From the NCBI RefSeq assembly GCF_958979055.1, contig NC_084886.1, positions 50,489,654-50,553,653 of the forward strand: a stretch of 64,000 bases of DNA, given 5' to 3'. The notes beneath the pieces were generated by a model. That model was not told the DNA's origin. It did not search any database and worked only from the letters and a program-made list of their open reading frames with translations. This document shows, piece after piece, positions 34,709 to 47,955 of the stretch. Position 1 is the first letter of the stretch; each line of letters begins with the position of its first letter. The stretch is from Alnus glutinosa. Lineage: Eukaryota; Streptophyta; Magnoliopsida; Fagales; Betulaceae. A program made the translations under genes and the position numbers.

Positions 34709-34810
34709 TTGTAACGTTTCTTGCTCAAATGAGTATTCCAACCACAGTTGCACATGATGCTGGGCGCTACTGTTTCTGAGATGCTCATTTGAGCAAGAAA
34801 TGTTAAAAGT
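34709..34810 (+). ncRNA. MIR828: MIR828 precursor, copy 3 (canonical mature sequence)
   Basis: The 5' arm at 34719-34740 reads TCTTGCTCAAATGAGTATTC plus CA, which I recognise as the miR828 of many eudicots (Arabidopsis differs by one base). The 3' arm (34781-34801, ATGCTCATTTGAGCAAGAAA) pairs with it over 17 straight bases plus G:U pairs, around a loop of about 40 nt. In other plants 22-nt miR828 cleaves TAS4 and MYB transcripts and triggers secondary siRNAs, lowering anthocyanin and trichome programmes. It lies about 100 bp downstream of a TATA box. A good splice donor (AG|GTAAGT at 34851-34858) follows 45 nt after the stem, so the primary transcript may be spliced. Confidence 0.93.
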
Positions 34811-34870
34811 GGAAGATTTTGCTTCTTGCTTCTTCTCGATCATCTACTTCAGGTAAGTTCTTTTACTAGT

Positions 34871-35313
34871 ACGTGTAGCCAGCCAAGAGCTATCCAGGCT
34901 AGGCTGCGGAAAATTTCATGGTTCAGCTACATATATGGATATATAGTAGCCTTTTTATCATGTAATTGGTATCTATGTGTTTACATATTGTAGATTGATA
35001 TATATTAAACCTATATCTTTATACGTACAATATACTTTATATACTACAATAACAATAATAAGTATGGTAGAAAGAAATATATGAATTTTTTATCATGCAT
35101 ACTATTGAGTCTCATAAAATATGATGATTTTAGTCCGCTTATTAGGGGTGTAAATTCAAGCTGGTTATAACCGGTTGGAAAATCAGTTCCGAAAAATCAG
35201 AAAACTGAGTTGGTACCCGGTTATAACCAGGGTACTCAGGGCAGGAGCCGGGTATTGATTTTCAAAAACCATGATTATAACCGGATAATCAGCTCCGAAT
35301 CTATTAATTTATT

Positions 35314-35402
<89 letters not shown>

Positions 35403-35747
35403 CTGTATGCATGCAGTACGTTTAGAAAATATTAAAGAAGGTGTTATACTGTAGCTAAAGCAAAAATTCTAAACTCTTTCCAGACTTTCCAAGTTTCCAG
35501 TTTCCGCCTTTTGCCCTTTTACCCCCAATACTTCTTTCACCCTTCATTCTTCAAGTTGCGCGCCGCCTCCTTCTTCTACTTTTTTTTTTTCAACAGCCTT
35601 CTTCTTCTACTTGAATCTTCACGCCGCCTGCCTTCTTCTTCTTTTTCTTCTTCTTCTTGAATCTGTCACGCTCTCCACCGTCACGGTCCAATATCTCAAG
35701 TCGACAGGTCCAATATATCTAGAAAGAGAACTAGATGTTAATTTTTG
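34871..35747. other. Block B interior, no gene seen
   Basis: 35150-35310 repeats 'ggttataaccgg' and 'gaaaaatcag' motifs, apparently a hAT-type end. 35570-35690 is CT-rich and encodes only low-complexity sequence. Confidence 0.4.
35317..35397. repeat. (TA)n microsatellite
   Basis: About 40 AT units. Confidence 0.97.
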
Positions 35748-37158
35748 TGTTGGCTGCATTTTGTTGGACAAAATTACTATCATGTACTGTTGTTAATTTC
35801 ACATGGATGCCGTTTATTTCAGAGTCTTTAGATATTCAGTGTGTATTTCTCTGATATGGAAATAGCCTCATTATGACAAGTTGCAAGTGTCACAAGCTTC
35901 AAGAATGCTATTTCAATGTTCAAGGAGAATTTTGTGCAGATTCCAACTCAGAGAAGTCGGATCCCAAGCTTCCGTCCGGATGATTCAGTATAACATCCGG
36001 ATGCCGATCAGTTAGCAACATCCGTCCGGACGACGAGAACTTTCCGTCCGGACGCTCATCAGTGTCTAGAAACTTTGAACTGTTCATGATTACATCCGTC
36101 CGGACGTAATGGCAAATCGTCCGGCCGCTATTCAGAGTTCGAGAAGAATCCAGTGTTCAAGTGCATCTGTCCAGACGACGTAGCAATATCGTCCGGACGC
36201 CATTCAGTGTTCGACAAGCAATAGAGTTTCTGTCTCAGATACAGATATGGGAAGACAGATGCAACCGTCGTGATGATGTGTGTTCCCGTCCGGACGCTAT
36301 CCTTGATAAGGCAAGTCGTACAGAAGAAGTTCAACCGTCCGGACGTCAGACTCCATGGTCCGGACGTTCAGACCTTATTATGAAAATTGCGTGCAACGGA
36401 AGTACAACCGTCCGGATGCTAGGGCAACACCTTCCGGACACCCTTTGGTATTTTGATCATAACTTTCTACTCAAATATCAGATTGAGACGAAATTGGTGT
36501 CATTGGAAAGCTAATGAAAAATTCTGCAACTTAATGGTCTAGGTGGCCAATAGAAATGTCCGGACAGCCCACCGTCCAGACGGAAAGATAGTAGCATCTG
36601 GACGGCCCGCCAAAATTTGAGAAGTTTTAGAATTGCTTTTCAGACACGAAAACAGTTGCCCGTCCGGACGCGCGTGCCAGAGACTCCAATTCTGACTAGA
36701 ATTAGGGCTTCTATAGCTTAAAAATAAGAGGCTCTAGGCATTCATTATGTACAGAATTCAGCAGTGAATTCCTTTTAGCTTAGAGAGGGTGTTTAAGGAG
36801 ATATTGAAGATTTGCTAACTCTCTAGCTTTTGCTAGTGTTTGATTTGATCAGCAGTGAAGTTTATTTTAGGGGTTGGCCCTAAGGTAAAGGATTCTATTG
36901 AAGACCCCTTCAGGTAGGAGACCTGGTTGTAAGGCGTTCATGTTGGGTTATACGTCAGAGTTCAAGGTACGACCACTGCATCAGGGATATGTGAGTGCTA
37001 TTGTTTTGTAACTAGCTTTGTCTTTTAAATAGTGGATATCCTGAGTTTGGCTGCCCCAGAGTGGTTTTTCTCTTAACTGAGTTACCACTTTGTCAACAAA
37101 ATATTTGTCTCCTTTAATTCCGCATTTAATATTTTGTTGCACATTGTTCGCACACACA
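35748..37158 (+). mobile_element. Probable solo LTR with an array of CGTCCGGACG palindromes
   Basis: The segment starts TGTTGGCTGC and ends CGCACACACA. The 3' part (36880-37150) has the look of a plant LTR end ('aggtaggagacctggttgtaag', 'acgtcagagttcaaggt'). Seven exact CGTCCGGACG decamers lie at 36023, 36045, 36097, 36190, 36287, 36336 and 36661, with about nine variants. GTTAA follows the right end (37159-37163) and occurs six bases before the left end (35737-35741), so a target duplication is only suggestive. The open frame across 36161-36514 is a by-product of this array. Confidence 0.55.
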
Positions 37159-37184
37159 GTTAATTAGAAGTCCAATAATATTCA

Positions 37185-37680
37185 CTAGATGAGTAGATGT
37201 CTTGTGAAGAACGTTCTAGAAATTAAACTCTTGGTCCTTGCACGCATGTTTGATATCCGATTGCCGGAATTCAGCAATGGTCGATTGTCAGAATCCAGGC
37301 GGCGCCGGAATTTGGCGACATCCGGCCACCGTCGCCGGAAGCCGGCATACCAAATTAGGGCCGAAACTGGCTGGAATCCGGCCATGGTTAGAAGCTGGCC
37401 GGATCTGGCCAAAATGGCCGGGATTCGGCAGGATCTGGCCAAAATAGCCGGGATCCGGTCGGATCTGGAGGATCCGGCCAAACATGCTCGCCAGAATCCG
37501 GCAACCTGACGTTATCGGATTCCAGCAACAGTTGCATTTTCGCCTTTCGTAATTTTTTTTTGCGCACTAAATGCTGGAAAATATTTTCGAGAAAATTATT
37601 TTTTTTTTCTGAAAATGATTTCGTTGAAAATATTTTACGACGGAAACCATTTTACGTCGAAACAAACGGAGCATAAGACA
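37185..37680. repeat. GC-rich CCGG-repeat insert
   Basis: 37250-37520 consists of loosely repeated 'atctggcc', 'atccggcc' and 'ggccggga' words of about 20-25 bp period. It is followed by 'gaaaatattttacgacggaaacc', a motif I associate with plant MITE ends. Overlapping open frames on both strands are low-complexity products of the repeat. Confidence 0.45.
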
Positions 37681-38198
37681 CGAAGTTTTAATAAGTTTCA
37701 TTTTTTTTCTTCTTCTTTTCAATCATTGATAAGAACTAAACTGCCAAGTTTAATTTAAATTATTCATTTTGACCAACTATTTTTACATATATTATAAGCA
37801 GAAAAGTAATAGGAATTATAATAAAAAGTGCAGTAGCTATAAATGAGAAAATATTTACTTTCATAATCTTATTGTTTTATTTTTAATTAATTCGTAATAA
37901 CTTGGGATTTATATATATATATAAACAAAAGAACATTTGTTATATATCTTTAAATAAATAAATAAATAAATTGGTGGATTTGAAGACTCTATATACAAGA
38001 GATCGAATCACTAAATTAACTTTTTTAGCATATATAACTGTTAATGCGTTTTGATCGAAATTAAAACCAATAAAAATAATATATTTTATTTTCATAAACT
38101 TCTAGTCACAAAATTTATCATGAAATAATACCCGCTATATTTTTATTTTTTATTTTTTTTTAATTGCTTACCACACCAATATTCAGATAACCAATCCC

Positions 38199-38250
<52 letters not shown>

Positions 38251-38445
38251 TTAATTTCAAGAGTGAATAATGAATACCGGGACAGGAAGAAAAAGGTAGC
38301 GAAACTTCCCGATGTTTCTTCTTTGATTTGCCAAAAGTTTCTGTTACATGTTTTGGCAAAAAAGCTAATTAAACAGCTTAATAAGTGATTAGACCGATGT
38401 CTTACCAATTAAGCTGAATAAAGCCAAATTTAGGTGCATAACTTT

Positions 38446-38719
38446 TAGGGTGCGATTTTGTAGGTAAAATTTATATTTTAAACTAAATCGGAAAAAATGA
38501 ATTGTTTGAAAATTGCGTTTTAAAAAAATTGTGATTTGAAAAAGCAGAAAATTGATTTTCAAATCTCAAGAAATGTGGTATTTTTTTAAAAACGTAACAT
38601 TTTAAAGGCTAATCTGCAATTTTAAAGGTCAAACTAAAATTTTACTAAACGTTTAATTGCGTTTTAAAAATTACTTTTTCAAATTATATTTTTTGAACCG
38701 CAAACCAAATGAACCCTTA
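38446..38719. mobile_element. MITE-like element (AGGGTGCGATTT family)
   Basis: Left AGGGTGCGATTTTG and right CAAACCAAATGAACCCT are imperfect inverted repeats. The interior is full of 'gcgatttt' and 'aaaatcgc'-like words. Related elements lie at 59693-60182 and in the glucanase intron at about 49190-49390. Confidence 0.6.
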
Positions 38720-39027
38720 GTTAGAGTTATTATTACTTAATTGTTTGGCATGTAGCTATCCACGATAGGTAAATAATAAATAGATCTATATATGTAGAAA
38801 TAGAATCTTCCAAGTTACAACCATGCAGACAAGACGCGAGATGACGGAAGGAAGACAGAGGAGCTATCAGTATTATTAGGGAAAAATGTAGCTCTGTATG
38901 GATTTCCAGATTTATAATTAGTTTATTGTGTTATCAAAATAAAATCAAAAAAATAATTTATTCGATTCCTATAGTCAAATTTCATCAACTGACATTAGAA
39001 GTTCAGTTAGTATATATGCCTGATTTT

Positions 39028-39058
<31 letters not shown>

Positions 39059-39191
39059 AAAGACAGCACATATATGCTTCAATATTCCATTTTTCATATT
39101 AATATATTTGTTTGAAGTTCAAACATTGTGATATCAAAGTCTTCTTCACCTTATATTAAATAGTTAGTATATAAATATATAATTATGTCCC

Positions 39192-39284
39192 CAAGGAGTA
39201 GCTCAATCGGTTAGGGACCACGCCTCATGAAGCGGAGGTCACTAGTTTGAATTCCCTTCCCCCCTCTTGTGTGGACATGTCAAA
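39192..39284 (+). mobile_element. SINE (family 1), full-length, ending in a TA microsatellite
   Basis: Contains box A (GGAGTAGCTCAATCGGTTAG), GGGACCACGCCTCATGAAGC, box B (GGTCACTAGTTTGAATTCC), a pyrimidine patch and TTGTGTGGACATGTCAAAA. This is the best copy of the family that also occurs at 9205-9310 and 32165-32273. tRNA-derived by its boxes. Confidence 0.88.
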
Positions 39285-40682
<1,398 letters not shown>

Positions 40683-40890
40683 CCAATCGAGCTCGATTGG
40701 AGTCTCGGCTTGTGAACCTAGCCGAGTTCGAGCCAAGCTCGAACTTGACTAGGTTCTTGACAAGCCGAATTCGAACATAGATTCTAAACTCGGCTCGGGC
40801 TCGAGTTGAATCTGAGCTCCCTAATAATGTATTCGAGCCGAGTCCGACAGCCCCAAGCTCGGCTCGGCTCGAATACAACCCTAGTGTTGT
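40683..40890. repeat. Repeat rich in GAGCTCGG / CGAGCCGAG words
   Basis: Contains many forward and reverse 'ctcggctcg', 'gagccgag' and 'gttcgag' words and ends 'ggctcggctcgaatacaaccct'. The weaker patch at 8630-8830 shares them. The element class is not recognised. Confidence 0.5.
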
Positions 40891-42616
40891 AGAATATTTG
40901 TGTGTTGTATAGTAAAAAGTAGTTGATGTGATATAAAATTTTAGAATGTTTTATAGAAAAGTGAAAAAAGTTTAGTTTTGTAGTGAATTTTTTTATTTGA
41001 ATAGTAATAAAATATGATTGATGTGATATAAAAAGTGTAAAAAAGTTAGAATGTTTTTTATTTGATTGTTTTGGGAGAAGTGAAAAAAAAATATGGAGAG
41101 TTTAGAATGGCTTCTGAGTTGACATATTTGTTGGGTTCTGATTGATCAGACTGTTGACCAGACAAGTGGAAAGCAAAGACAACTTTACAGATGCTTATGT
41201 TGTGATTCAAAGTATCTTTCTTTTTCTTTTTCTTTTTTTTTTTATTTTATTTATTTATTTATTTTTATTTTTTATAAATGACATAAACACATCTACAATT
41301 GAGTTTTAAATTTATTGTTAAATTTGTAAGATCCAACAAAAATAAATGTGCATCATTTTTTTTAATTTTTAATTTTTTTTTTTGTTGCCCTTTGCTGTGA
41401 AAACTGATGAAAGGTAAATTGAAGGTTTCCAACCATTCTAACCTACGTAAGAGTATTCCCAGCAAGTACTAAACAATTTTCTTTTTCTAAAAGTAAGGAA
41501 CAAAACCACTTTTTATTTTTCTAAACAATTACACGTCACAATAGTTTCCTTTTATCTTTCCCTATAACATTAAAATATTATTTTTAATTTTTTCTTTTTT
41601 TTTATTCATTTCTTCTTCTCTCTCTATCTCTCTCTCTCTCATCTGTCACACACAAGATGCAAAAACCCAAGCCCCCCCTTCCCACACTCTCTCTCTCTCT
41701 CTCTCTCTCTTTCTTAGGGTTCGGGTACGATTGTTGTTGGATCTGCGAGCTCTTGATGTGTATTTTGGAGGTGGTTGTTTATACAAATCAAGGTTTTGTT
41801 TGTGGGTAGGATGGTGTAGTTTGATTCAATTTTTAAACTTTGTACCGATTAGGGTTTCGAGGTTTGGGGATTTTTTGATGAGCATTGCAAAGAGGTGGCC
41901 ATGGTGGTCTGGATTTGGATGAAGAAGAAGAACGGATGGCCATGGTGGTCTGGGTTTAGACGAAGAAGAAGAACGAACGAAGAAAAAAAAGAATGAAGAA
42001 GAAGAAGAAGAACAGATGGAGAAGAGATTATGTTCTTTTTTATGATTATAATAATATTGGGTTGCACTGTAGCATTATTAAGGTTTAGGAAAGATAAGGT
42101 ATTTGCTGTGAGTGATTTTTTGTAACTTTAAATAATTACTATTTTTCATTAATAAAGTTAAGCATTCATTGCATTAAATTCAAGTCAAGCTAAATATTTT
42201 GAAGCCTTTAATGCAAAAAATAATATCAAAAAAACTTTAACATTCACTTTTTGGCTCTTTAGATTTAAAGAAATATTATGACAGATGTTAAATTCAACTT
42301 TTGATAGAGAGTTTGCTAAAACACTAGTAGCAGATACCCCATAATTCTTTTCCTTCTCTAAATATAAGAAAAATGTAAAAAAAAAAAAAAAATAACAAAA
42401 ATAACCTGCAGTAGATTCCTTACATATTCCATAAGCATTGGGAATGCTACAATGCTTTTCAATGCATTGGAAAGCACTGTAGCATTCTCAAATGCTTATT
42501 ATAATCATAAATTCGATTATCTCTCATCTCATCTCACCTCTCTTCTCCTTCTACATGCAGCTCCAATTCTTGGTCCCTTGTTCAAGCAATTCTGCATTCC
42601 CCCTTGGTTCTTGTAC

Positions 42617-42655
<39 letters not shown>

Positions 42656-43073
42656 TTAAGCCGGAAGGAGGCGAGGCGAGAGGCAGAGAGCTCACTAGAG
42701 GAGGAGTTGACGGCGGTGGAGCATTTTCCGTCTGCAGAGATTGGAGGTCCAACCGGTTTAGAGTGTGATATTGAGGAGATTGGATGGCAATCTCGGTCTA
42801 GAGCTCGCCGGAGCTAGATCGAAACCCGCTGCCTCAGCTGCTTCCCATTCACGGCGACGGTGGAGCAACCATCACCACTTCCCACTCAAGTCCAAGTTTG
42901 TTTAGATTTTCAAGTGGTTTGTAGTAAACCCATCACTGTCAAGTCCAAGATTTTGAGGCAAGTCCAAAATTAGAAGACTTTAGCTATGACCTGTTCAAAA
43001 CTCTGAGCATCAAAAGCTGAACAAGGTCGTTTTGGAGGGAATGAGTGGTTGACTTAGTGTCTGCTTTCAAAGA

Positions 43074-43107
<34 letters not shown>

Positions 43108-43601
43108 ATAAATAAAATGAAAGAAAAAAATAAAGTAAAAGTAAAAATAAAAATTAATGGCTTAAGGAAAGATTAAGGAAAACTATTGTGAAATGTTTTT
43201 TAGTTAAAAAGATAAAGAGATATTTTATTTCATTAATTTTAAAAAATAATAATTGGTTGTCTACAGCTAGTACTTTGATTGTTAATTTTTGTATGTTTTT
43301 GTTAAAAACTTAGACAAAAGCTAAATTTAAAAACCTCATGTGAGTCTTGTACGTACATATGTTTCTCGTACATATTTGCCATTATTTTTGTCCAACCTGA
43401 AAAAGCATTTGCTCCGACATACCCTAACATCTTCTGCCTACAGATTTGGTGTCTTCCTCTTTAAAATGTCGCCTTAAAAATGATTTTATGACATACTTTT
43501 AGTTGGACTGAAATTTCCTGAAACTAGCGCATGTATTTATTGTCGGGCCCTGATTCAGGTAAAACTTTACTCCAATTATTGCATAGGATCCCACCCCAAT
43601 G
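40891..43601. other. Intergenic, MITE debris and microsatellites
   Basis: CT/GA microsatellites at 41690-41711, 42619-42653 and 43077-43105. 42130-42320 is a reversed piece of the MITE family at 8997-9523. 41110-41165 resembles 48025-48078. 43545-43590 resembles 11040-11080. No coding gene was supported; open frames here (such as 42452-42817) run through microsatellites. Confidence 0.4.
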
Positions 43602-44833
43602 AAGGGGTGAAAATAACTGCCCGCTAACCGCTAACAGCTAACCGTATAACCGCAAAACCGTTAAAACCGTCTAAAAATCGGTAACCAGTAACTGCCCTAC
43701 AAAGGCGGTTAACGGTTATAACCGAGTGGTTTTTAGAAAGGCGGTTAGCGGTTATATTATTCTTATTATTATTATATTTTAAATTTTAAATTTTTATATA
43801 TAAAACGACGTCGTTTTGGTGTTAAACACCAAAACGGCGTCGTTTCAATTCAGTCTAATTAGACTACTCTAAACCACACATAAAACCGTAAACGAGCAAA
43901 CCCTAAGGGCTTTGGCTCCTCTCTGGACCTCTCATTCTCCCAACTCTCACTGTGTCGCCTCACTCCTTAGCCCTCAACCTCTCGAGTCTCGACTTTATCA
44001 TCTTCGAATCTCCCTTCTCGCAACACACCGCCACTCACTGGCCTCTCTCTCACTCCGCCCAGAAGCTTCAACGCCACCATTGTTGTTTCTCCGCCACTCT
44101 CTATCTCGCTCTTTACGACTTTGCCAGTAAGTTTTCTTTATTCTTCTATCATTAGACTTAATAAACTGTGTTTTGGGTTTTTCTTTTTGGTTATTTTGTC
44201 ACATTTACGGCTGTAGTAAAGGTGTTTGGCAGATGAACACAAAACTCCTTGCAAGATTTTAAGCCTAGATGTTATTGGATGTCTACACATTTTCAAATAG
44301 ATTGATCACATATGATCAATCAACCAATTGGGTCATCCCTCACCTGCCTGCTCTGTCATTTCAGCTTATTAAGTCAAATGCTTTGTTTCAAGCATGAGAG
44401 TTCATATCTCCATGTTGTCCATACCCTGTTTTGGCCTTTCTGTCCCTTTCCAATCATCTTCAGCTTCTACACATTGTAATTTTTTTTTTTTTTTTTTAAT
44501 GTGTAGCAGATTATATTTGTAGACATTTAATAAATGGATTTTGTTTAGGGTAAATGTCTCATAAATTCATTTGGTAAAGATTAAGGCTTAGATGAGTTTT
44601 TTTAAACCCAACTCACAAGACAGGGCTTCTTTCTCTTTCTTGCTCACTCTGTTTTGTGGTTCTTCTTTTATCTATGAGATGCTTGATGCATGAAGAAATC
44701 ATTTTGTAATTAGATCAATGAAGATTTATATTTTTTAGCTTTTTATTTGAGATGAGATTTTTTTTTTTTTTTTAGGTGTGATTCATCTTCCCTTTGGTTG
44801 TTAAATAAAATTTTATTGTTTATCTAATAACAG

Positions 44834-47032
44834 ATGACAGACACTTTGAGTGATGCAACCACTCCTATTATGGTATATGACAATTTTGAAACACCTTCCA
44901 CTGCAAATGTTGAAAGCCCCGCACATTCCCAACAGTCACAATGTAAAAAACCACCTGTGAATCAATCCATTGTGTGGAGTCACTATAAAAAAATGGAACT
45001 GATCGATAAGGAAAACCCTAAAGCTATGTGCAATTATTGTAATAGGTTAATAGGGTGTCACTATAAGAGAAATGGCACTTCAGCCATGATGAACCACCTT
45101 ACCTCTAATTGCCCAGACTCTCCACTTAAGAAATCAAAACTACCTAAAAACTAAACAATGTTGTAAATGTCATTCAAGAAATCGGCAGGAGGTGGTAGTA
45201 GTAATCAACTTGGATTCAAGAAGTATGATGCAAACAATATAAGAAATTTGATTGTTCGGTATTTCATCAAAAGTGAGCTGCCTTTTAGGCATGTGGAGAG
45301 TGATGGGTTTAGGGAATTGATAAATAGAATTGAACCTAGGTTCAAAGTGCCATGTCGTATCACTTTACAAAAAGATTGTTTGAAACTGTATGAAGAAGAA
45401 AAGCTTAGGTTGAGGGCTTTTTTGAGCGGTAAAAGGGTATGCATCACTATCGATACATGGACATCCCTGCAAAATATAAACTACATGTGTGTTACTGCTA
45501 GTTTCATAGACTATGATTGGACAATTCATAAAAAAATTACTCAAGTTTAACCAAATTCTCAATCATAGGGGTGAAACTATTGGAAGAATGATAGAGAGTG
45601 CATTGACCCAGTGGGGGATTGATAGTGTGTTCACTATTACAGTCGATAATGCCTCAGCCAATGATGTGGGGGTTGAGTATATGAGAAAGAGGATGAAGAA
45701 CAAGAGTCATATTGTTTTGGAAGGAGAATTTATTCACATGCGTTGTGCTGCTCATATTTTAAACCTTGTTGTGCATGAAGGTTTGAAAGACTTAGGTGAT
45801 TGTGTTACTAATATAAGGAATGCAGTGAGATATGTGACGTCTTCACCGGAGAGGATGTCAAAGTTTAAAGATTGTATAGAGCACGAAAAAATCAAATGTA
45901 AAAACATGGTGTGTCTAGATGTTCCAACTGGATGGAACTCTACATATTTGATGTTGAGCACTACTAAGAAGTACCAAAGAGCTTTACATATTCGATGTTG
46001 AGCATTGCTGAGAAGTACCAAAGAGCTTTTGACCTATTGGGGGAGGATGAGCATAATCATTTTGTTGTTCCTCAACCTATTGATTGGGAAAATGCTAGGG
46101 CATTTGCAACGTTTTTGCAAACTTTTTATGAAACTACATTGAAGTTCTCTGATTTAACTCATGTCACCTATAATTCATATTTTTTGCAACTTTGTATTAT
46201 TCAAAATAAATTGAATGATGGTTGTCTCAGTGAAGATCAAGTCCTGAGTTCTGTGAGTTTTAGTATGAAACAAAAATATGAAAAGTATTAGGGGACTATG
46301 GATATGATCAACTTAATGTTGTATGTTGGTTTTGTTCTTGATCCACGCAACAAGATAAAGGCGTTGGTGTTTTGGTTGAGAAAATGCAATGGGCCTATGT
46401 GGGCAGATCAAATAGAGTCAAAAGTGAGAGACCTCCTGAATCGTTTAATTAGGCAATACAATAAGTTTCGTGGGGGAAGAGTAGGGGAGTCATCTAACAT
46501 TGTTGAAGATGCAAGAAGAGCAGATGTCAATCCTATTTGTAGTGGTGAAGATAAAGAGACACAATATAAGAATATGTTTTCCCAACACCTTGTCGCAGAG
46601 AATGACTTGGAATGTAGGTCGGAGGTAGATCAATATTTGTTGGATGGGTGTGAAGCAAATATTATAGATTTTGACATCTTAAATTGGTGGAAGGTTAATG
46701 CACCAAAATATCATACTCTCGCAGCGATAGCTTGTGATGTATTGGCCATCCCTATTTCTACCTTTGCCTCTGAGTCCGCCTTTAGCAACGGATGACGTGT
46801 ATTGGATACCTTTAGGAGTTCATTGTCTCTACTTACCGTTGAGGCCTTGATTTGCATACAAGACTGGTTAAGGAACCGCCCAATGATCTATGAGGAAGTG
46901 TTTCAGGACTTTATGGAAAGCTATGATGAACCTGGTAAATTTTTATGAATTAGTTATTTATAAATTCATTTTACTTACTTTTCATTATTTATTTATTTAA
47001 CTTAAAGTTTTTCTAATGTAGATGGGCCTTAG
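44834..47032 (+). pseudogene. hAT transposase (BED zinc finger, dimerisation domain), broken
   Basis: The order is complete for a plant hAT transposase. A BED finger at 44834-45154 (SHYKKMELIDKENPKAMCNYC...H). The catalytic-core start at 45167-45550 (ITIDTWTSLQNINYMCVTA). A middle part at 45513-46291 (TVDNASANDVGV, RCAAHILNLVV). A C-terminal part at 46298-46948 with ASESAFSNG and the dimerisation motif (VEALICIQDWLRNRP). A last short exon lies at 47022-47032 after an intron from 46935. Breaks: two stops at 45152-45166, a frameshift near 45540, a 44-bp tandem duplication (45942-45985 and 45986-46029), a stop at 46289-46291 and a stop replacing Gly in the dimerisation motif at 46793-46795. No active enzyme is expected. 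Confidence 0.9.
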
Positions 47033-47239
47033 AATTAACATTCAAATTCAAAGACGACTGAAACATCTTATTCCTAGAGGAAGGTTATCATTTTTTGACT
47101 TGCCATTATATTTATGTTACAATACAATTGCTTAGTTTGTCAATTTTTTAAGTTTATAATATTTATTGTTGTTATCTCCACAGGATTTTGCTAGAAGGCC
47201 AAATGGAAGTCGTGTTGTTATTTCCACAAGATTTTTTTT

Positions 47240-47560
47240 ATGTTGAGTGTGGGTGTGTGGACTATGGATATGGTTTAATTTTTGAATATGGTTTGATAAT
47301 TGATGGGTGTGGGTGTGTGGACTTGTGGACTATTTGAATATAGTTTGATTTTTTGATGTTGTGAATCAAACCATGTTGTGAGTGTGGGTGTGTGGACTAT
47401 GGACTATGGACTATGGACTATTTGAATATGGTTTGATTTTTTGATGTTGTGAATCAAACCATGTTATGAGTGTGGGTGTGTGGACTTGTGGATTATGGAC
47501 TATTTGAATATGGTTTGATTTTTTGATGTTGTGAATGTGAGGGTTTGTTGATAGTTGGCT
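47240..47560. repeat. Minisatellite in the hAT 3' region
   Basis: Units containing 'gtgtgggtgtgtggact', 'atggactatttgaatatggtt' and 'tgatgttgtgaatcaaacc' repeat about three to four times, with smaller 'atggact' triplications inside. Confidence 0.8.
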
Positions 47561-47955
47561 TGTGTTTTGAATATGGTGTGTTCACTTGTGTTTTGAATTT
47601 GATCTCAATATGGTCCCTGCTCAAAGGTGAAATAAATGTTGCCGGAAAATGTTAGAAATTTTGTAGACTACTAGACTTGGCTCTTGATATGTAGAACTTC
47701 TCAACAAGTGCCATGTTTCAAGTATAAAAAATGTTGTTACTACAAGTAGCTTAATTTTAAATTATAGAATAGCCTAATTTAACAAATTGCAGAATATAAA
47801 ATTAGGCCTTAAAAAACTATGCCAAAAAAATGTTCAAAACAAAACAGGTCCAGTAGCTAAACCAAAAAAGAAAAAAAGAAAAAAAAAAGAGGTTCTCGAT
47901 TACCAGTTGGTGGAGGCGGTTAGCGATTTCTGCTAACTGCCTTTTCACCCCTACG

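Larger units (their letters stand above)
25498..38900 (+). repeat. Segmental duplication block B, expanded by insertions
   Basis: Collinear with block A (11131-15970) in at least six matched pieces, but stretched from about 4.8 to 13.4 kb. The extra length is transposons: the hAT-type element with its nested LTR, a SINE, two MITEs, a solo LTR and a GC-rich insert. Its conserved centre is the canonical MIR828 hairpin. Confidence 0.85.
43602..47955 (+). mobile_element. hAT transposon, decayed
   Basis: Ends AAGGGGTGAAAATAAC and CTTTTCACCCCTACG are inverted around AGGGGTGAAAA, the hAT terminal pattern. The flanks CCCCAATG (43594-43601) and GCCCAATG (47956-47963) match at seven of eight bases. 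Subterminal DNA carries 'gcggttagcggtta' motifs like the hAT-type element at 27998. The interior encodes a broken BED-finger transposase, preceded by a likely 5' UTR exon at about 43880-44127 and an intron ending at 44833. Confidence 0.88.

Noticed and set aside
36161..36514. 117-residue open frame in the CGTCCGGACG region
   Set aside because: It arises from the palindromic repeats in an LTR-like element and has no similarity I recognise.
37189..37509. Overlapping open frames of about 100 residues on both strands
   Set aside because: They are products of CCGG-word repeats; both strands give low-complexity proteins.
45513..46001. Separate small genes in the hAT region
   Set aside because: The consecutive frames line up as parts of one transposase and are explained by stops, a frameshift and a 44-bp duplication.
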